A stretch of 64,000 nucleotides of DNA from assembly GCF_009647655.1 (NCBI RefSeq), contig NZ_WJFD01000001.1, forward strand, positions 62,001 to 126,000, read 5' to 3'. Under the pieces are notes generated by a model. It was given only the letters and a program-made list of their open reading frames with translations, made no database searches and was not told where the DNA came from. The position numbers were made by a program, and so were the translations under genes. The stretch is from Chitinophaga sp. SYP-B3965. Its GTDB lineage: Bacteria; Bacteroidota; Bacteroidia; Chitinophagales; Chitinophagaceae. How positions within the stretch are numbered: the first letter of the stretch is position 1; every line of letters starts with the position of its first letter. This document shows, one piece after another, positions 23,824 through 33,400 of this stretch.

Positions 23824-26204
23824 GAAAGTTACAATTACTGATGATAATGATGATGTGCGGGATGAGTGTAATATCATACGCACAATATAATATTAATGGC
23901 TCCGTACGCCGCGGTGATGAACCTGTTGTGCATGCAACTGTAATATTACAGCCCGGCTCCCAGCAGAAGTTAAGTGATGAGAATGGATTCTTCCGGTTCA
24001 CAAAGCTGAGCCCCGGCACCTACACCCTAAAGATCGGTGAACATGAAGAGACCATCTTGATCACAGATAAACATGTGACAGCAGATATCAACCTGTTAAA
24101 GAACATCACCCTCTCAGATGTAGTGGTCACCGGAAAAAGGAGTGAATCCGTATCCGGTATGCTGAAAGATATTTCCGGCACCACTATTAACGCGGGAAAG
24201 AAAACAGAGGTCATCAATATGCGCCATATCAATGCTAACCTGGCTACCAATAATACCCGCCAGATCTATGCACGTATACCCGGTTTAAATATCTGGGAAT
24301 ATGACAGAGGTGGCCTGCAGCTGGGTATCGGAGGACGCGGCCTGAGTCCTAACCGTTCTTCCAACTTCAATATCCGCCAGGATGGATATGATATCAGCGC
24401 AGATGCCCTGGGTTATCCGGAGAGTTATTACAGCCCTTCTTCTGAAGCCATTGAAAGGATAGAGATCACCCGCGGTGCAGCCAGTTTACAATATGGCCCG
24501 CAGTTTGGCGGCCTTATCAATTTTGTGATGAAAGAAGGCCCTAAGGCAAAACCTTTCGAGCTCACCACAAGACAAACCCTTGGCTCTTACGGTTTCTTCA
24601 ATTCCTTTAACAGCGTAGGCGGCACAATCGCTAAAAATAAATTGAACTACTACGCTTTCTACCAGTTCAAAAAAGGAGACGACTGGCGCCCGAATAGTCA
24701 CTACGATCAGCATAATGCCTATATACACCTGGCATACGATGTAACCCCTAAATTTAAGATCACCGGAGAGTATACTTTAATGAAATACCTTGCCCAACAG
24801 CCAGGTGGATTAACAGATGCACAATTCAAAGAAGATGCCTCCGTATCCGTAAGGGCCAGGAACTGGTTTAAAGTAGACTGGAACCTGATCAGCCTGAACA
24901 TGGATTATGCATTTAATGCGTATACGCGCCTCAATTGGCGCAATTACACGCTTCAGGGAGGCAGAGATGCCTTAGGGATATTATCGTACATTAACCGGCC
25001 GGATAATGGGGGAAACAGGGACTTCATGTCCGACCGTTACAGCAACTTTGGTTCAGAGCTGCGTTTTATCCATCAGTACAAATTCATCAAAGACCAACGC
25101 AGTACTATACTGGTAGGTACACGTGTCTATAGAGGCCTCACTAAACGGAAGCAGGGGAGTGGCAATGACGGCAGCGGAGACGACTTTGTTTTCAATGGCG
25201 CAGAACCAGACCTCTCCGGTTTTAAATTCCCCGGCACCAATATCGCCGCCTTTGCAGAGAACATCTTCCAGATCAACAAACACTGGAGTGTTACACCCGG
25301 TATCCGTTTTGAACACATCAATACCAAATCAGAAGGTTATTACTACAAGCTGAACATCTTCATCCCCAGCGAAAGGATAGAAGAAAAAAGGGCTAACCCG
25401 CGTTCCTTCACTTTACTGGGTGTGGGTACTTCCTGGAAGTTCAACAACGGAACAGAAGTATATGCCAACATCTCCCAGAATTACCGTTCCATCAACTTCA
25501 ACGATATCCGGGTGGTAAATGCCAATTCAAAAGTAGATCCCAACCTGAAGGATGAAGATGGATACAACATAGACCTTGGTTTCAGGGGCACTTACAAGAA
25601 CTGGTTATACATCGATGTAAGCCTCTTCTACCTGAAATACAATGGCCGCATCGGTTCTATCTTTACCCGCGACACCAGCTTCATGACCTACCGCCTGCGC
25701 ACCAACGTAGCAGACAGCAGGAATTATGGCCTGGAGACCTTACTCGAAGGAGATATCCTCAAAGCGATCACCCAGGGAAGATCAAAGTATAAACTGAATG
25801 TATACACGAACCTCTCTCTCATAGATGCCCGTTACATCAATACAAAGAACACCGCTATTGCAGATAAACTAGTAGAAAACGTACCACCTGTTTTAGTGCG
25901 TACAGGGTTATCTTTTGGCAGTCCAAGATTCAACATCACCTACCAGTACTCTTACCAGGCAAAACAATACTCAGACGCCACCAACACAGAAGAAACACCC
26001 ACAGCAGTAGATGGCGCTGTCCCCGCCTTCAGCGTAATGGACCTGAGCCTCAGCTACAACTGGCGCAAATTCACCATCTACACCGGCATCAACAATCTGG
26101 CAAATGAAAAATACTTCACCCGCCGCGCAGACGGATATCCCGGCCCGGGCATCATCCCGGCAGATAAAAGGAATTTGTATGTAACGTTGCAGTTTAAATT
26201 ATAA
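23820..26204 (+). CDS. TonB-dependent receptor, FecA-like
   Basis: 794 aa outer-membrane receptor. After signal peptide MRKLQLLMIMMMCGMSVISYAQ come a carboxypeptidase-regulatory-like domain (residues about 23-95, VHATVILQPGSQQKLSDENGFF), a plug (LSDVVVTGKR, QIYARIPGLNIWEYD, IEITRGAASLQYGPQFGGLINF) and a 22-strand-type barrel ending LYVTLQFKL. The plug motif GPQFGGLINF resembles FecA-type ferric-siderophore or ferric-citrate receptors. It has no STN domain, so it is not part of an ECF signalling pair. Last gene of the imelysin operon (4-bp overlap with HTTM). Confidence 0.93.
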   Translation: MRKLQLLMIMMMCGMSVISYAQYNINGSVRRGDEPVVHATVILQPGSQQKLSDENGFFRFTKLSPGTYTLKIGEHEETILITDKHVTADINLLKNITLSDVVVTGKRSESVSGMLKDISGTTINAGKKTEVINMRHINANLATNNTRQIYARIPGLNIWEYDRGGLQLGIGGRGLSPNRSSNFNIRQDGYDISADALGYPESYYSPSSEAIERIEITRGAASLQYGPQFGGLINFVMKEGPKAKPFELTTRQTLGSYGFFNSFNSVGGTIAKNKLNYYAFYQFKKGDDWRPNSHYDQHNAYIHLAYDVTPKFKITGEYTLMKYLAQQPGGLTDAQFKEDASVSVRARNWFKVDWNLISLNMDYAFNAYTRLNWRNYTLQGGRDALGILSYINRPDNGGNRDFMSDRYSNFGSELRFIHQYKFIKDQRSTILVGTRVYRGLTKRKQGSGNDGSGDDFVFNGAEPDLSGFKFPGTNIAAFAENIFQINKHWSVTPGIRFEHINTKSEGYYYKLNIFIPSERIEEKRANPRSFTLLGVGTSWKFNNGTEVYANISQNYRSINFNDIRVVNANSKVDPNLKDEDGYNIDLGFRGTYKNWLYIDVSLFYLKYNGRIGSIFTRDTSFMTYRLRTNVADSRNYGLETLLEGDILKAITQGRSKYKLNVYTNLSLIDARYINTKNTAIADKLVENVPPVLVRTGLSFGSPRFNITYQYSYQAKQYSDATNTEETPTAVDGAVPAFSVMDLSLSYNWRKFTIYTGINNLANEKYFTRRADGYPGPGIIPADKRNLYVTLQFKL

Positions 26205-26221
26205 AGGGATCAATGTCCCCC

Positions 26222-26602
26222 AAAGACCCTCGTAGGCTACGTGCTTAGGAGGGTCTTTTTTTTGCCAAAAAGAGAAAGATGCTCCGCATCTTTTTTATCA
26301 AAAGAAAAGAATCCTCCGCCCTTTGTAAGCTACGTGCTTAGGAAGGCCTTTTTTTGCCAAAAAGAGAAAGATGCTTCGCATCTTTTTTATCAAAAGAAAA
26401 GAATCCTTCGCCCTTTGTAAGCTACGTGCTTAGGAGAGTCTTTTTTATACCAAAAAGAAGAAAGACCCTCCGGGTCTTTTTCATCAAAAAAAAACTCCAC
26501 TCTTTGTAAGCTTGTAAAAAGAAAAAAACTCCGCCCTTTGCAGCGCGGCAAACGCCATACAAAAAAACAAAACCCTTGCAAGCACTCTGCCTGCAAGGGT
26601 TT
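26222..26602. repeat. array of terminator-like hairpins on a ~92-bp tandem repeat
   Basis: The intergenic stretch of about 415 bp between convergent genes is filled by repeats. GCTACGTGCTTAGGA recurs at 26236, 26329 and 26421 (spacing 93 and 92 bp), with a decayed fourth copy near 26503. Hairpins with T runs: AAAGACCCTC/GAGGGTCTTT (26222-26258), AAAGATGC/GCATCTTT (26275-26293 and 26367-26385), AAAGACCC/GGGTCTTT (26461-26479) and AAACCCTTGCA/TGCAAGGGTTT (26570-26602). Most have A runs on the left and T runs on the right, so they could stop transcripts from both sides. Confidence 0.85.
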
Positions 26603-26620
26603 CTTATTCATAAGCGGGGA

Positions 26621-28009
26621 TTATCTTCCGTTATATTTATTATGCGGCCGCTGCCTATACAACTCCGCCGCATCCAACTTCTGCTTCTCCTGCACAGAAA
26701 GCCGCGCACTATTAAAAGCAGGTATCGATTTAAACGCCGTCACCATATCAAAATCCAATCCCGTTTGCCCGGCATCAAACGCCACATCCCCCTCAAGATT
26801 CCTGAACCAACGCACCCATTCCTTCCCACCCGGCTCAAACACCGTTAAAGTATCTGAATTGGTAGTAGGAAAAGGAGCCGGCAACAAAAAGGATTTAAAC
26901 GCATCCTGCGCCGTAAGATGGCAACTCATACAGGCAGACCCTTTGAGATTCATATATACTTTACCCTCCGCCCTGGCAATAGGGATCACAGCCCCATCAT
27001 TAGGCCCGCTCAGCCGGTCTCCCCAACCCAACGTCTGCCGGCTATAAACAGGCGCCTTTGTATTGATCACACTTTCCTTAAGTGCCTGACCAGGATTTTT
27101 GGTACTGTTGGCTTCAGGATCATTACCCCACATAGCTCCCAAAGGCACCATTTTATCCCAGACAGTTTTACCCGGAGCATGTTTATCATAAACGAGGGTA
27201 GAGAACACCCAGCCTGTATTAGGCGCATTCACCGTGTCTTTCACGATCATATCAAACTGAAAGAAACTAACATTGCGCACTTTATATACAGGATCTGTAT
27301 ACGCAGTGCCCGTATCATAGATAGGAAAGGTCAATGCATTTTCCATTTCTTTCCATTGCGGATAATTAGCCGTAGTGAAAGCAAATTTTACGATCACACT
27401 CCCTTGCTGAAATTGCCCCGCATTATTTTTCAGGTTCACCTGCTCTGCGGATTTGCCCCAGATATTATACAGCGTATTGGCTGCACGCTGATCATAGAAG
27501 GTAAGTACATAAGTGGTCATGTTGCTATCCAGGCTGGTAAAGGTCCCCGGACCGAAACCGGAACCCACATAGGTACCCATGATAGCCTCCCGCTGACTCC
27601 CCGTCCAGGGCTCCTGGAACCATCCGGAACTGTCCGCATTAAAGCTGTTGTGATTGTAAAGGAATTGCGTAATAGTGGGCGAAACAAAACTTTTGATCGC
27701 TTCCACGTAGGTTAATGCATTGGCAGTGGATAAAGGTTGTCCGTTTAAAGCCTGCTGCCAGGGTGGGTTTACAAAAGGCGGTAATGCCGCTTCCGGATAA
27801 TTGTGACTCAGTGTGAACAGCGGGCCACTGTACTGAGAGGTAGAAGGAACAGAATCCCGGTGACTCTTAAATGGATTCATCTGAACACCATTCAATACGG
27901 TTTCTTCTTCCTTTTCTTCTTTGGGTTTTGAGTTGTTGCATCGCAACAGGGTAACAGACAGGGTTACGATTACCAATAGCGCAATGATGAGTTGCATTAA
28001 TCGATTCAT
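26621..28009 (-). CDS. secreted c-type cytochrome-like lipoprotein
   Basis: 462 aa. N-terminal hydrophobic segment (IIALLVIVTLSVTLLRC) is a probable lipoprotein signal. One CxxCH haem-attachment site, CMSCH, lies at residues 360-364, so the protein is likely exported and haem-bound. The rest is rich in aromatic residues (SSGWFQEPWTGSQREAIMGTYVG, FQFDMIVKDT) and contains QTLGWGDRLSGPNDGAVIP before the haem site. I do not recognise a named family with certainty. It is divergent from the Crp/Fnr-like gene at 28266, with palindromes between, suggesting control by that regulator or by oxygen or redox state. Confidence 0.75.
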   Translation of the reverse strand: MNRLMQLIIALLVIVTLSVTLLRCNNSKPKEEKEEETVLNGVQMNPFKSHRDSVPSTSQYSGPLFTLSHNYPEAALPPFVNPPWQQALNGQPLSTANALTYVEAIKSFVSPTITQFLYNHNSFNADSSGWFQEPWTGSQREAIMGTYVGSGFGPGTFTSLDSNMTTYVLTFYDQRAANTLYNIWGKSAEQVNLKNNAGQFQQGSVIVKFAFTTANYPQWKEMENALTFPIYDTGTAYTDPVYKVRNVSFFQFDMIVKDTVNAPNTGWVFSTLVYDKHAPGKTVWDKMVPLGAMWGNDPEANSTKNPGQALKESVINTKAPVYSRQTLGWGDRLSGPNDGAVIPIARAEGKVYMNLKGSACMSCHLTAQDAFKSFLLPAPFPTTNSDTLTVFEPGGKEWVRWFRNLEGDVAFDAGQTGLDFDMVTAFKSIPAFNSARLSVQEKQKLDAAELYRQRPHNKYNGR

Positions 28010-28156
28010 GTGTAACGTGTTTATATTAACGCCTACTCTTTACTGTTTTCGGCTTCCCAGGATAGATTTTGACCTGGAGTTAGAAATAGATTCAATTATG
28101 GGTTCGAGGCTTGCTTAGAGGGGATAGGGGCTGATTTTGGTAATTTGCTCAATGAA

Positions 28157-28176
28157 TTTAAGATAAATATCTTAAA
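28157..28176. promoter_or_regulatory. 20-bp palindromic operator with Crp/Fnr geometry
   Basis: TTTAAGATA-AA-TATCTTAAA is a perfect inverted repeat. Its core AAGAT-N4-ATCTT has the same half-site spacing as FNR boxes (TTGAT-N4-ATCAA). It sits between the divergent cytochrome gene and the Crp/Fnr-type regulator gene. Confidence 0.55.
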
Positions 28177-28203
28177 CCAGAACGATCTTTATAGGTGTTG
28201 AAA

Positions 28204-28216
28204 CACTTAATAAGTG
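28204..28216. promoter_or_regulatory. second palindrome CACTTA-A-TAAGTG
   Basis: Perfect 13-bp inverted repeat ending 49 bp before the ATG at 28266. Possible second operator or small cruciform. Confidence 0.35.
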
Positions 28217-28265
28217 CATTATTTCATGATAATTTAATATTTTGGCTGTTTATACGAGAGTAACT

Positions 28266-28853
28266 ATGGCCAACATCGCGGAAACAGGCCTCTACAATTA
28301 CCTTGTAGAGAGCAAAACACCTGGATTGAAAGAGAATGTAAAGCTGATCACCCTTAAAAAGGGTGCGCAGTTGTATGGCACATCAGAGCCATTTACAGAC
28401 ATTTTCGAGATCGTTTCAGGCGCTGTGAAACTGGGTGGTATTTCCGTTAAAGGAAAGGACTATATATACGAATTGGTAACTCCCGGCGAATTTTTCGGTA
28501 ACCTGGCCCTGCTAAGCAACGACACTTTCTGCGAGTTCTGTAAAACCCTCACTGCCACACAGTTCCGCTCCTATAAAGTAGATTTCTTCAAACACCTCAT
28601 GACGCATGATCCAAAAGTAGCAGAATGGTGTTTTGCCAAGATCGTTTACCGCTGGAATAAAACAGAGTCCATGCTGGCTAATATCCGTTCCTACGAGCCC
28701 AGGGAACGTATCCTCTTATTATATGCAGATCTCCATAAGAAGATCACCACAGCCGGCAACAGAGAGGTTTTTTTGAACAAGCTCATCACGTATAATGATA
28801 TTGCAGACCTCACTGCAACAACCCGGCAACTGGCTGCGGACACTATTAAATAA
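28266..28853 (+). CDS. Crp/Fnr-family regulator with shortened C-terminus
   Basis: 195 aa from the ATG at 28266; an in-frame TTG at 28242 would add eight residues. A cyclic-nucleotide-binding fold (LITLKKGAQLYGTSEPFTDIFEIVSGAVKLG, then ELVTPGEFFGNLALL) is followed by a dimer helix and a helix-turn-helix (ITYNDIADLTATTRQLAADTIK). The protein stops right after the recognition helix, so the usual beta wing is missing. Two Cys residues (CEFCK near residue 88) could sense redox but are not in the Fnr pattern. It may bind the FNR-like palindrome just upstream. Confidence 0.85.
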   Translation: MANIAETGLYNYLVESKTPGLKENVKLITLKKGAQLYGTSEPFTDIFEIVSGAVKLGGISVKGKDYIYELVTPGEFFGNLALLSNDTFCEFCKTLTATQFRSYKVDFFKHLMTHDPKVAEWCFAKIVYRWNKTESMLANIRSYEPRERILLLYADLHKKITTAGNREVFLNKLITYNDIADLTATTRQLAADTIK

Positions 28854-28982
28854 GCGTCCCCAATACCCTGCTCCCCCTCGCTGTTAGCCCATACCCCCTC
28901 TTTTATGTAAGATTCTAACATCCGTAATGATTCGGTAACTATTTGGTCACCTTCCGGAAACCACCCCGCGTATTTCTTCTAT

Positions 28983-28990
28983 TAACTTTG
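28983..28990 (+). promoter_or_regulatory. -7 element TAACTTTG
   Basis: Exact TAnnTTTG match 56 bp before the start of the phosphodiesterase gene at 29047. Likely promoter of the phosphodiester cluster. Confidence 0.5.
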
Positions 28991-29046
28991 CATTCTCTCC
29001 ATTTGACCTGGCATTTATTTCGAACGTTCTAATCAAAGACAAAGTT

Positions 29047-30429
29047 ATGCGAAGAAACACGTTGTGTTTTGCAATGGCATCCCTATGCCTCTTATTTTCC
29101 ACATTACCGGTGCTTGCACAGCAGCCAAAACAGGCAAAGTATGTAGTGCTGATCAGTATAGACGGGTTAAGGCCCGACTTCTATCTTGATCCTTCCTGGC
29201 CTACGCCCAACTTACAGTTCCTGAAGAACAACGGCACCTATGCAGAAGGTGTGCGTGGTGTTTTTCCAACAGTAACGTATCCATCACACACTACTATTAT
29301 TACAGGCGCTATGCCTGCCCGTCATGGTATTTATTATAATACCATCTTTTCAGATTCCGGTTCCACCGGCACCTGGTACCGCGATGAAAAATATATTCAA
29401 ACACCTACACTATGGGATGCCGTACACCAGGCGGGTATGACATCCGCTTGCCTGTCATGGCCCGTATCTGTTGGCGCTCCCATAGATTATAATGTGCCTG
29501 AATCCTGGGAAAGAGGCACGAACATCAATCCAAATGTAGCACCCGCAGGCCTTTGGGAAGAGATCCAGCAAAATGCCACCGGCAAACTCAGCTACAACCA
29601 GATGACACTGAACAACCTGGCGATAGATGAAAACCTCAGTCGCATGGCTGCTTACCTGTTGAAGAAATACAAACCGAATTTCACGACCGTACACATTGTT
29701 TGTGTAGATCATGCACAACATGAAACAGGCCGCAGCGGAGAAGAAGTGAGGAAAGCACTGGCCTCTGCAGACCATGCCGTGAGCAATATACTGGAAGCAG
29801 TAGAAGCCGCAGGCATTGCAGACAGCACCGCTATCATCGTTACCGGAGACCATGGTTTTGTAGATATCAACACAAGTTTCAATCCCAATGTATTGCTTGC
29901 CAGAAATGGATTGGGTGGTAAAGACTGGAAAGCCATGTTCCACAGCAGCAGTGGCTCTGCCTTCCTGCACCTGAAGAATAAAGGTGATGTAAAAACACTC
30001 GCTAAAGTACGTGCTATCATGGATAGCTTACCTGCATCTGTAAAAAGATTGTACCGCATCGTAGAAAAAGCAGAGTTGGATAAGATAGGCGCAGACCCCC
30101 ATGCAGCATTCGCTATTGCTGCCATTGAAGGGGTATCTATTTCCGGCAGCGCCAACGGAGAACTGGTAAGAGCAGGCCGCGGCGGAACACATGGTTTCTT
30201 CCCTGAATTCGCACATATAGAAACAGGATTCATTGCATATGGTGCAGGCATCAGCAATGGTGTGGTAGTACCTAAAATGGGACTGGAAGATATCGCCCCC
30301 GTTATCGCTCATCTCCTGGGACTTCCTTTCACAGCGCCTGACGGCGTTTTATTACCCGGTATTATAAAGTCGCAGGGCCGCAGAGAAAACAGGCCTGTAG
30401 TGAACGGAAATATCAATGACACAAAATAA
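29047..30429 (+). CDS. secreted NPP-family phosphodiesterase (first copy)
   Basis: Ectonucleotide pyrophosphatase/phosphodiesterase of the alkaline phosphatase superfamily; a zinc enzyme that hydrolyses nucleotide or lipid phosphodiesters. 460 aa with signal peptide (ending VLAQQ). Metal and nucleophile motifs in order: VVLISIDGLRPDFY (Asp), FPTVTYPSHTTIITG (Thr nucleophile), VCVDHAQHETG (Asp/His), IIVTGDHGF (Asp-His) and RGGTHGFFPE (His). The substrate cannot be read off. It starts a run of genes that includes a TonB receptor 3 bp downstream. Confidence 0.92.
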   Translation: MRRNTLCFAMASLCLLFSTLPVLAQQPKQAKYVVLISIDGLRPDFYLDPSWPTPNLQFLKNNGTYAEGVRGVFPTVTYPSHTTIITGAMPARHGIYYNTIFSDSGSTGTWYRDEKYIQTPTLWDAVHQAGMTSACLSWPVSVGAPIDYNVPESWERGTNINPNVAPAGLWEEIQQNATGKLSYNQMTLNNLAIDENLSRMAAYLLKKYKPNFTTVHIVCVDHAQHETGRSGEEVRKALASADHAVSNILEAVEAAGIADSTAIIVTGDHGFVDINTSFNPNVLLARNGLGGKDWKAMFHSSSGSAFLHLKNKGDVKTLAKVRAIMDSLPASVKRLYRIVEKAELDKIGADPHAAFAIAAIEGVSISGSANGELVRAGRGGTHGFFPEFAHIETGFIAYGAGISNGVVVPKMGLEDIAPVIAHLLGLPFTAPDGVLLPGIIKSQGRRENRPVVNGNINDTK

Positions 30430-30432
30430 AAA

Positions 30433-33400
30433 ATGATCAAACTTCTACATCTCAATTTTCAAACGACTATGGCTATGCTAACGAAGAAAACGTTACTCTA
30501 CCTCCTGTGCATGTTCCTCCTGCCATTGGCAATGAACGCCCAGGTTACCTCAGGATTGGTTACAGGTACCGTAAAAGGCCCGGATGGAAAAGGCCTGGAA
30601 GGTGCCTCTGTTACCGTGATACACCAGCCTTCCGGAACACGTTCCGTAAACGTTACCCGTAAAGGCGGTTCATTCACGCTTACCGGTTTACGCGTAGGCG
30701 GACCTTACAACTTAAAGGTGGAATACATCGGTTACAAACCACAACTCGTAACAGACTTCCGCATTTTATTAGGTGAGCCTTATGATATCAACGTTACCAT
30801 GAGTAATGAAGAAGCAAGGGAATTACAAGGTGTGAGCATCAAGTCTGTAAAGCGTAAAGCAGCTACAGAAAAGAGTGGTGCCTCTACTGTGATCGACTCC
30901 CGCCAACTGGCTAGTCTGCCATCCTTTAACAGGAGTATCACAGACTTCACCCGCTTAACACCACAATCCAATGGTGGTACTTCATTTGCAGGCAGAAGCG
31001 GATACTATAACAACCTGAAAGTAGATGGGGCTAACCTGAATAACAGCTTCGGATTAAATTCAGATCCATTACCCGGTGGTGGTGGTGAGCCTATTTCTTT
31101 GGATGCATTTGACGAGATCTCTGTAAACATTGCACCTGTAGACGTACGTCAGTCCGGCTTCACAGGTGCCGGTATCAATGCCGTTACCAAAAGCGGTACC
31201 AATGAATATCATGGTACTATTTTTACCTTTTACCGTGATCCTTCTATGAACGGAAGAAAAGTAGCTGATATCGTGTATGACAGAGCTACGGGTTCTTCTA
31301 AAAAATCATTTGGCGGCAGTTTCGGTGGCCCGATCATTAAGAATAAACTCTTCTTCTTCGTGAATGGAGAATATGAAGTGAACTCCGGTGCAAAGATCAC
31401 TAACACAGTGCCAGACGGTAGCTTGCTGCCCGGTTCTAAGTCTTCTACACATATTGATTCGCTGGCAAAACTGTCTAAGTTCCTGAAGGATACCTATGGC
31501 TATGAAACCGGCGCATACGACAACTATCCCTCTGCTAAAAGAGACAACTACAAATACATTGTTAAATTAGACTGGAACATCAACAACCAGCATAAACTCA
31601 CGGCGAAGTTCCAGGACTACGTGGGTAATGAAGAACCTTCTTCTATCAATGGTACTTCTATCATTGGTGGTGGTGGATTTTCCCTGCCGGGCTCTACTTC
31701 CGTATTGTCTACTTTGCCTAACAGCCGGATGAGCAACAGGTCTATGGCCTTTGCAAACTCTGTATACGGGTTCAAACATACCGTTCGTTCCGGTACGCTG
31801 GAACTGAACAGTAACTTCCGTAATATCTCCAACAGTCTGCTTGTAACAGTAAGCAAGATCCAGGATACAAGGGTTACCAACAGTGCTCCCTTCCCATTGG
31901 TAGATATCATGGATGGTACTGCTGTGGCGCATAACTACATGACCTTTGGTTATGAACCGTTCAGTTATAATAACGATGTGATCAATAAAGTTTGGAACGT
32001 TACAGACAACTTTTCTTACTACGTTGGTAAACATGCCATCACTGCAGGTTTCACTTATGAACACCAGATGGTAGGTAATATGTTCATGCCGGGTGCACAA
32101 AGTTATTATGTGTATAATTCGCTCAACGACTTTATGACACAGGCTGCTCCGCTTTATTATTCTTATGCCTATTCCATGGTGCCGGGTAAAAAAGCCGTGT
32201 ACTCAGCAGAGCTGAATTATGGCCAGGCCTCCGTATATGTGCAGGACGAAATAAAAGTAACACCTAAGTTGAAGGTAACACTGGGCCTGAGAGCAGAAAG
32301 ACCGGTATATACGCAGAAAGCACTGGAAAATCCTGCCATCACTGCCCTGACCTTCCCTGATAAGGACGGTAGCATGAAGCACTACGATGGTCAATGGCCT
32401 GGTGCGCAGATCAACTTCTCACCACGTATAGGTATGAGATGGGATGCATTGGGTGATAAATCCCTTGTTATCAGAGGTAGCATGGGTGTGTTCAATGGTT
32501 TGTCTCCTTTCGTATGGCTCACCAACATGCCAACCAACTCCGGTATGTATCAAAATGCCGTGGCTTTAAGGAACACCAATGCAGACGAAGCCAAGATCCT
32601 CGCAGATATGAAATTCGATCCTAATGTGGATGGATATGCCGGCCTTTTCCCTCCGGTAGCAGGTACTTCTATTCCTACCAATATCGTACTGGTAGATCCT
32701 AACTTCAAATTCCCGCAGATCTTCAGAACAGACATAGCTGTTGATAAGAACCTGGGTAATGGCTGGACGTTTACAGCAGAAGGTTTGATCACCAAGGATA
32801 TCAACGCTGTGCGCATGCGTAATGGTAACCTGAAAGAAGCTACAGGTATTGCTGCAGGCCCTGATAACAGACCGCGTTACGTGTCTCCCAATGCTTCAGA
32901 CCGTTATATTTATCCTTCTCTCGGATCAGCCGTGATAGTGGAAAATACCAGCAAAGGGTATTCTTACGCTTTAACTGCACAATTGAACAAAGCATTTGCT
33001 AAAGGTTTCTATGGTTCTATTGCCTATACTTTCACCGGAGCAAAAGACATCTCTGGTAATTCAGGTTCACAAGCCTACTCTATCTGGAACTCTAACCCAA
33101 CCGTTGGTACTTCCAATGATATGGAAATGAACCCGTCTTCCTCAGTAGCCCGTCACAGGGTGATCAGCATGCTGTCTTACAGGATTGAATACCTGAGCCA
33201 TGCTGCTACCACGCTGTCCCTCATCTACGAAGGATCTCCAAATGGCAACATTACTTACAGGCTCAATGGAGACATGAATGGCGATGGTAATAACCAGGAC
33301 CTGATGTACGTTCCAAATAAAGCTACAGACCTTACTTTTGAAGCATACTCTGCTACCGTAAATGGCGCTACTATCAACTTTACGCCAGAACAGCAGGCTG

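Noticed and set aside
26222..26520. CRISPR array
   Set aside because: The repeats are about 92 bp with no unique spacers between short repeats, and each unit is a set of terminator hairpins. No cas gene is present.
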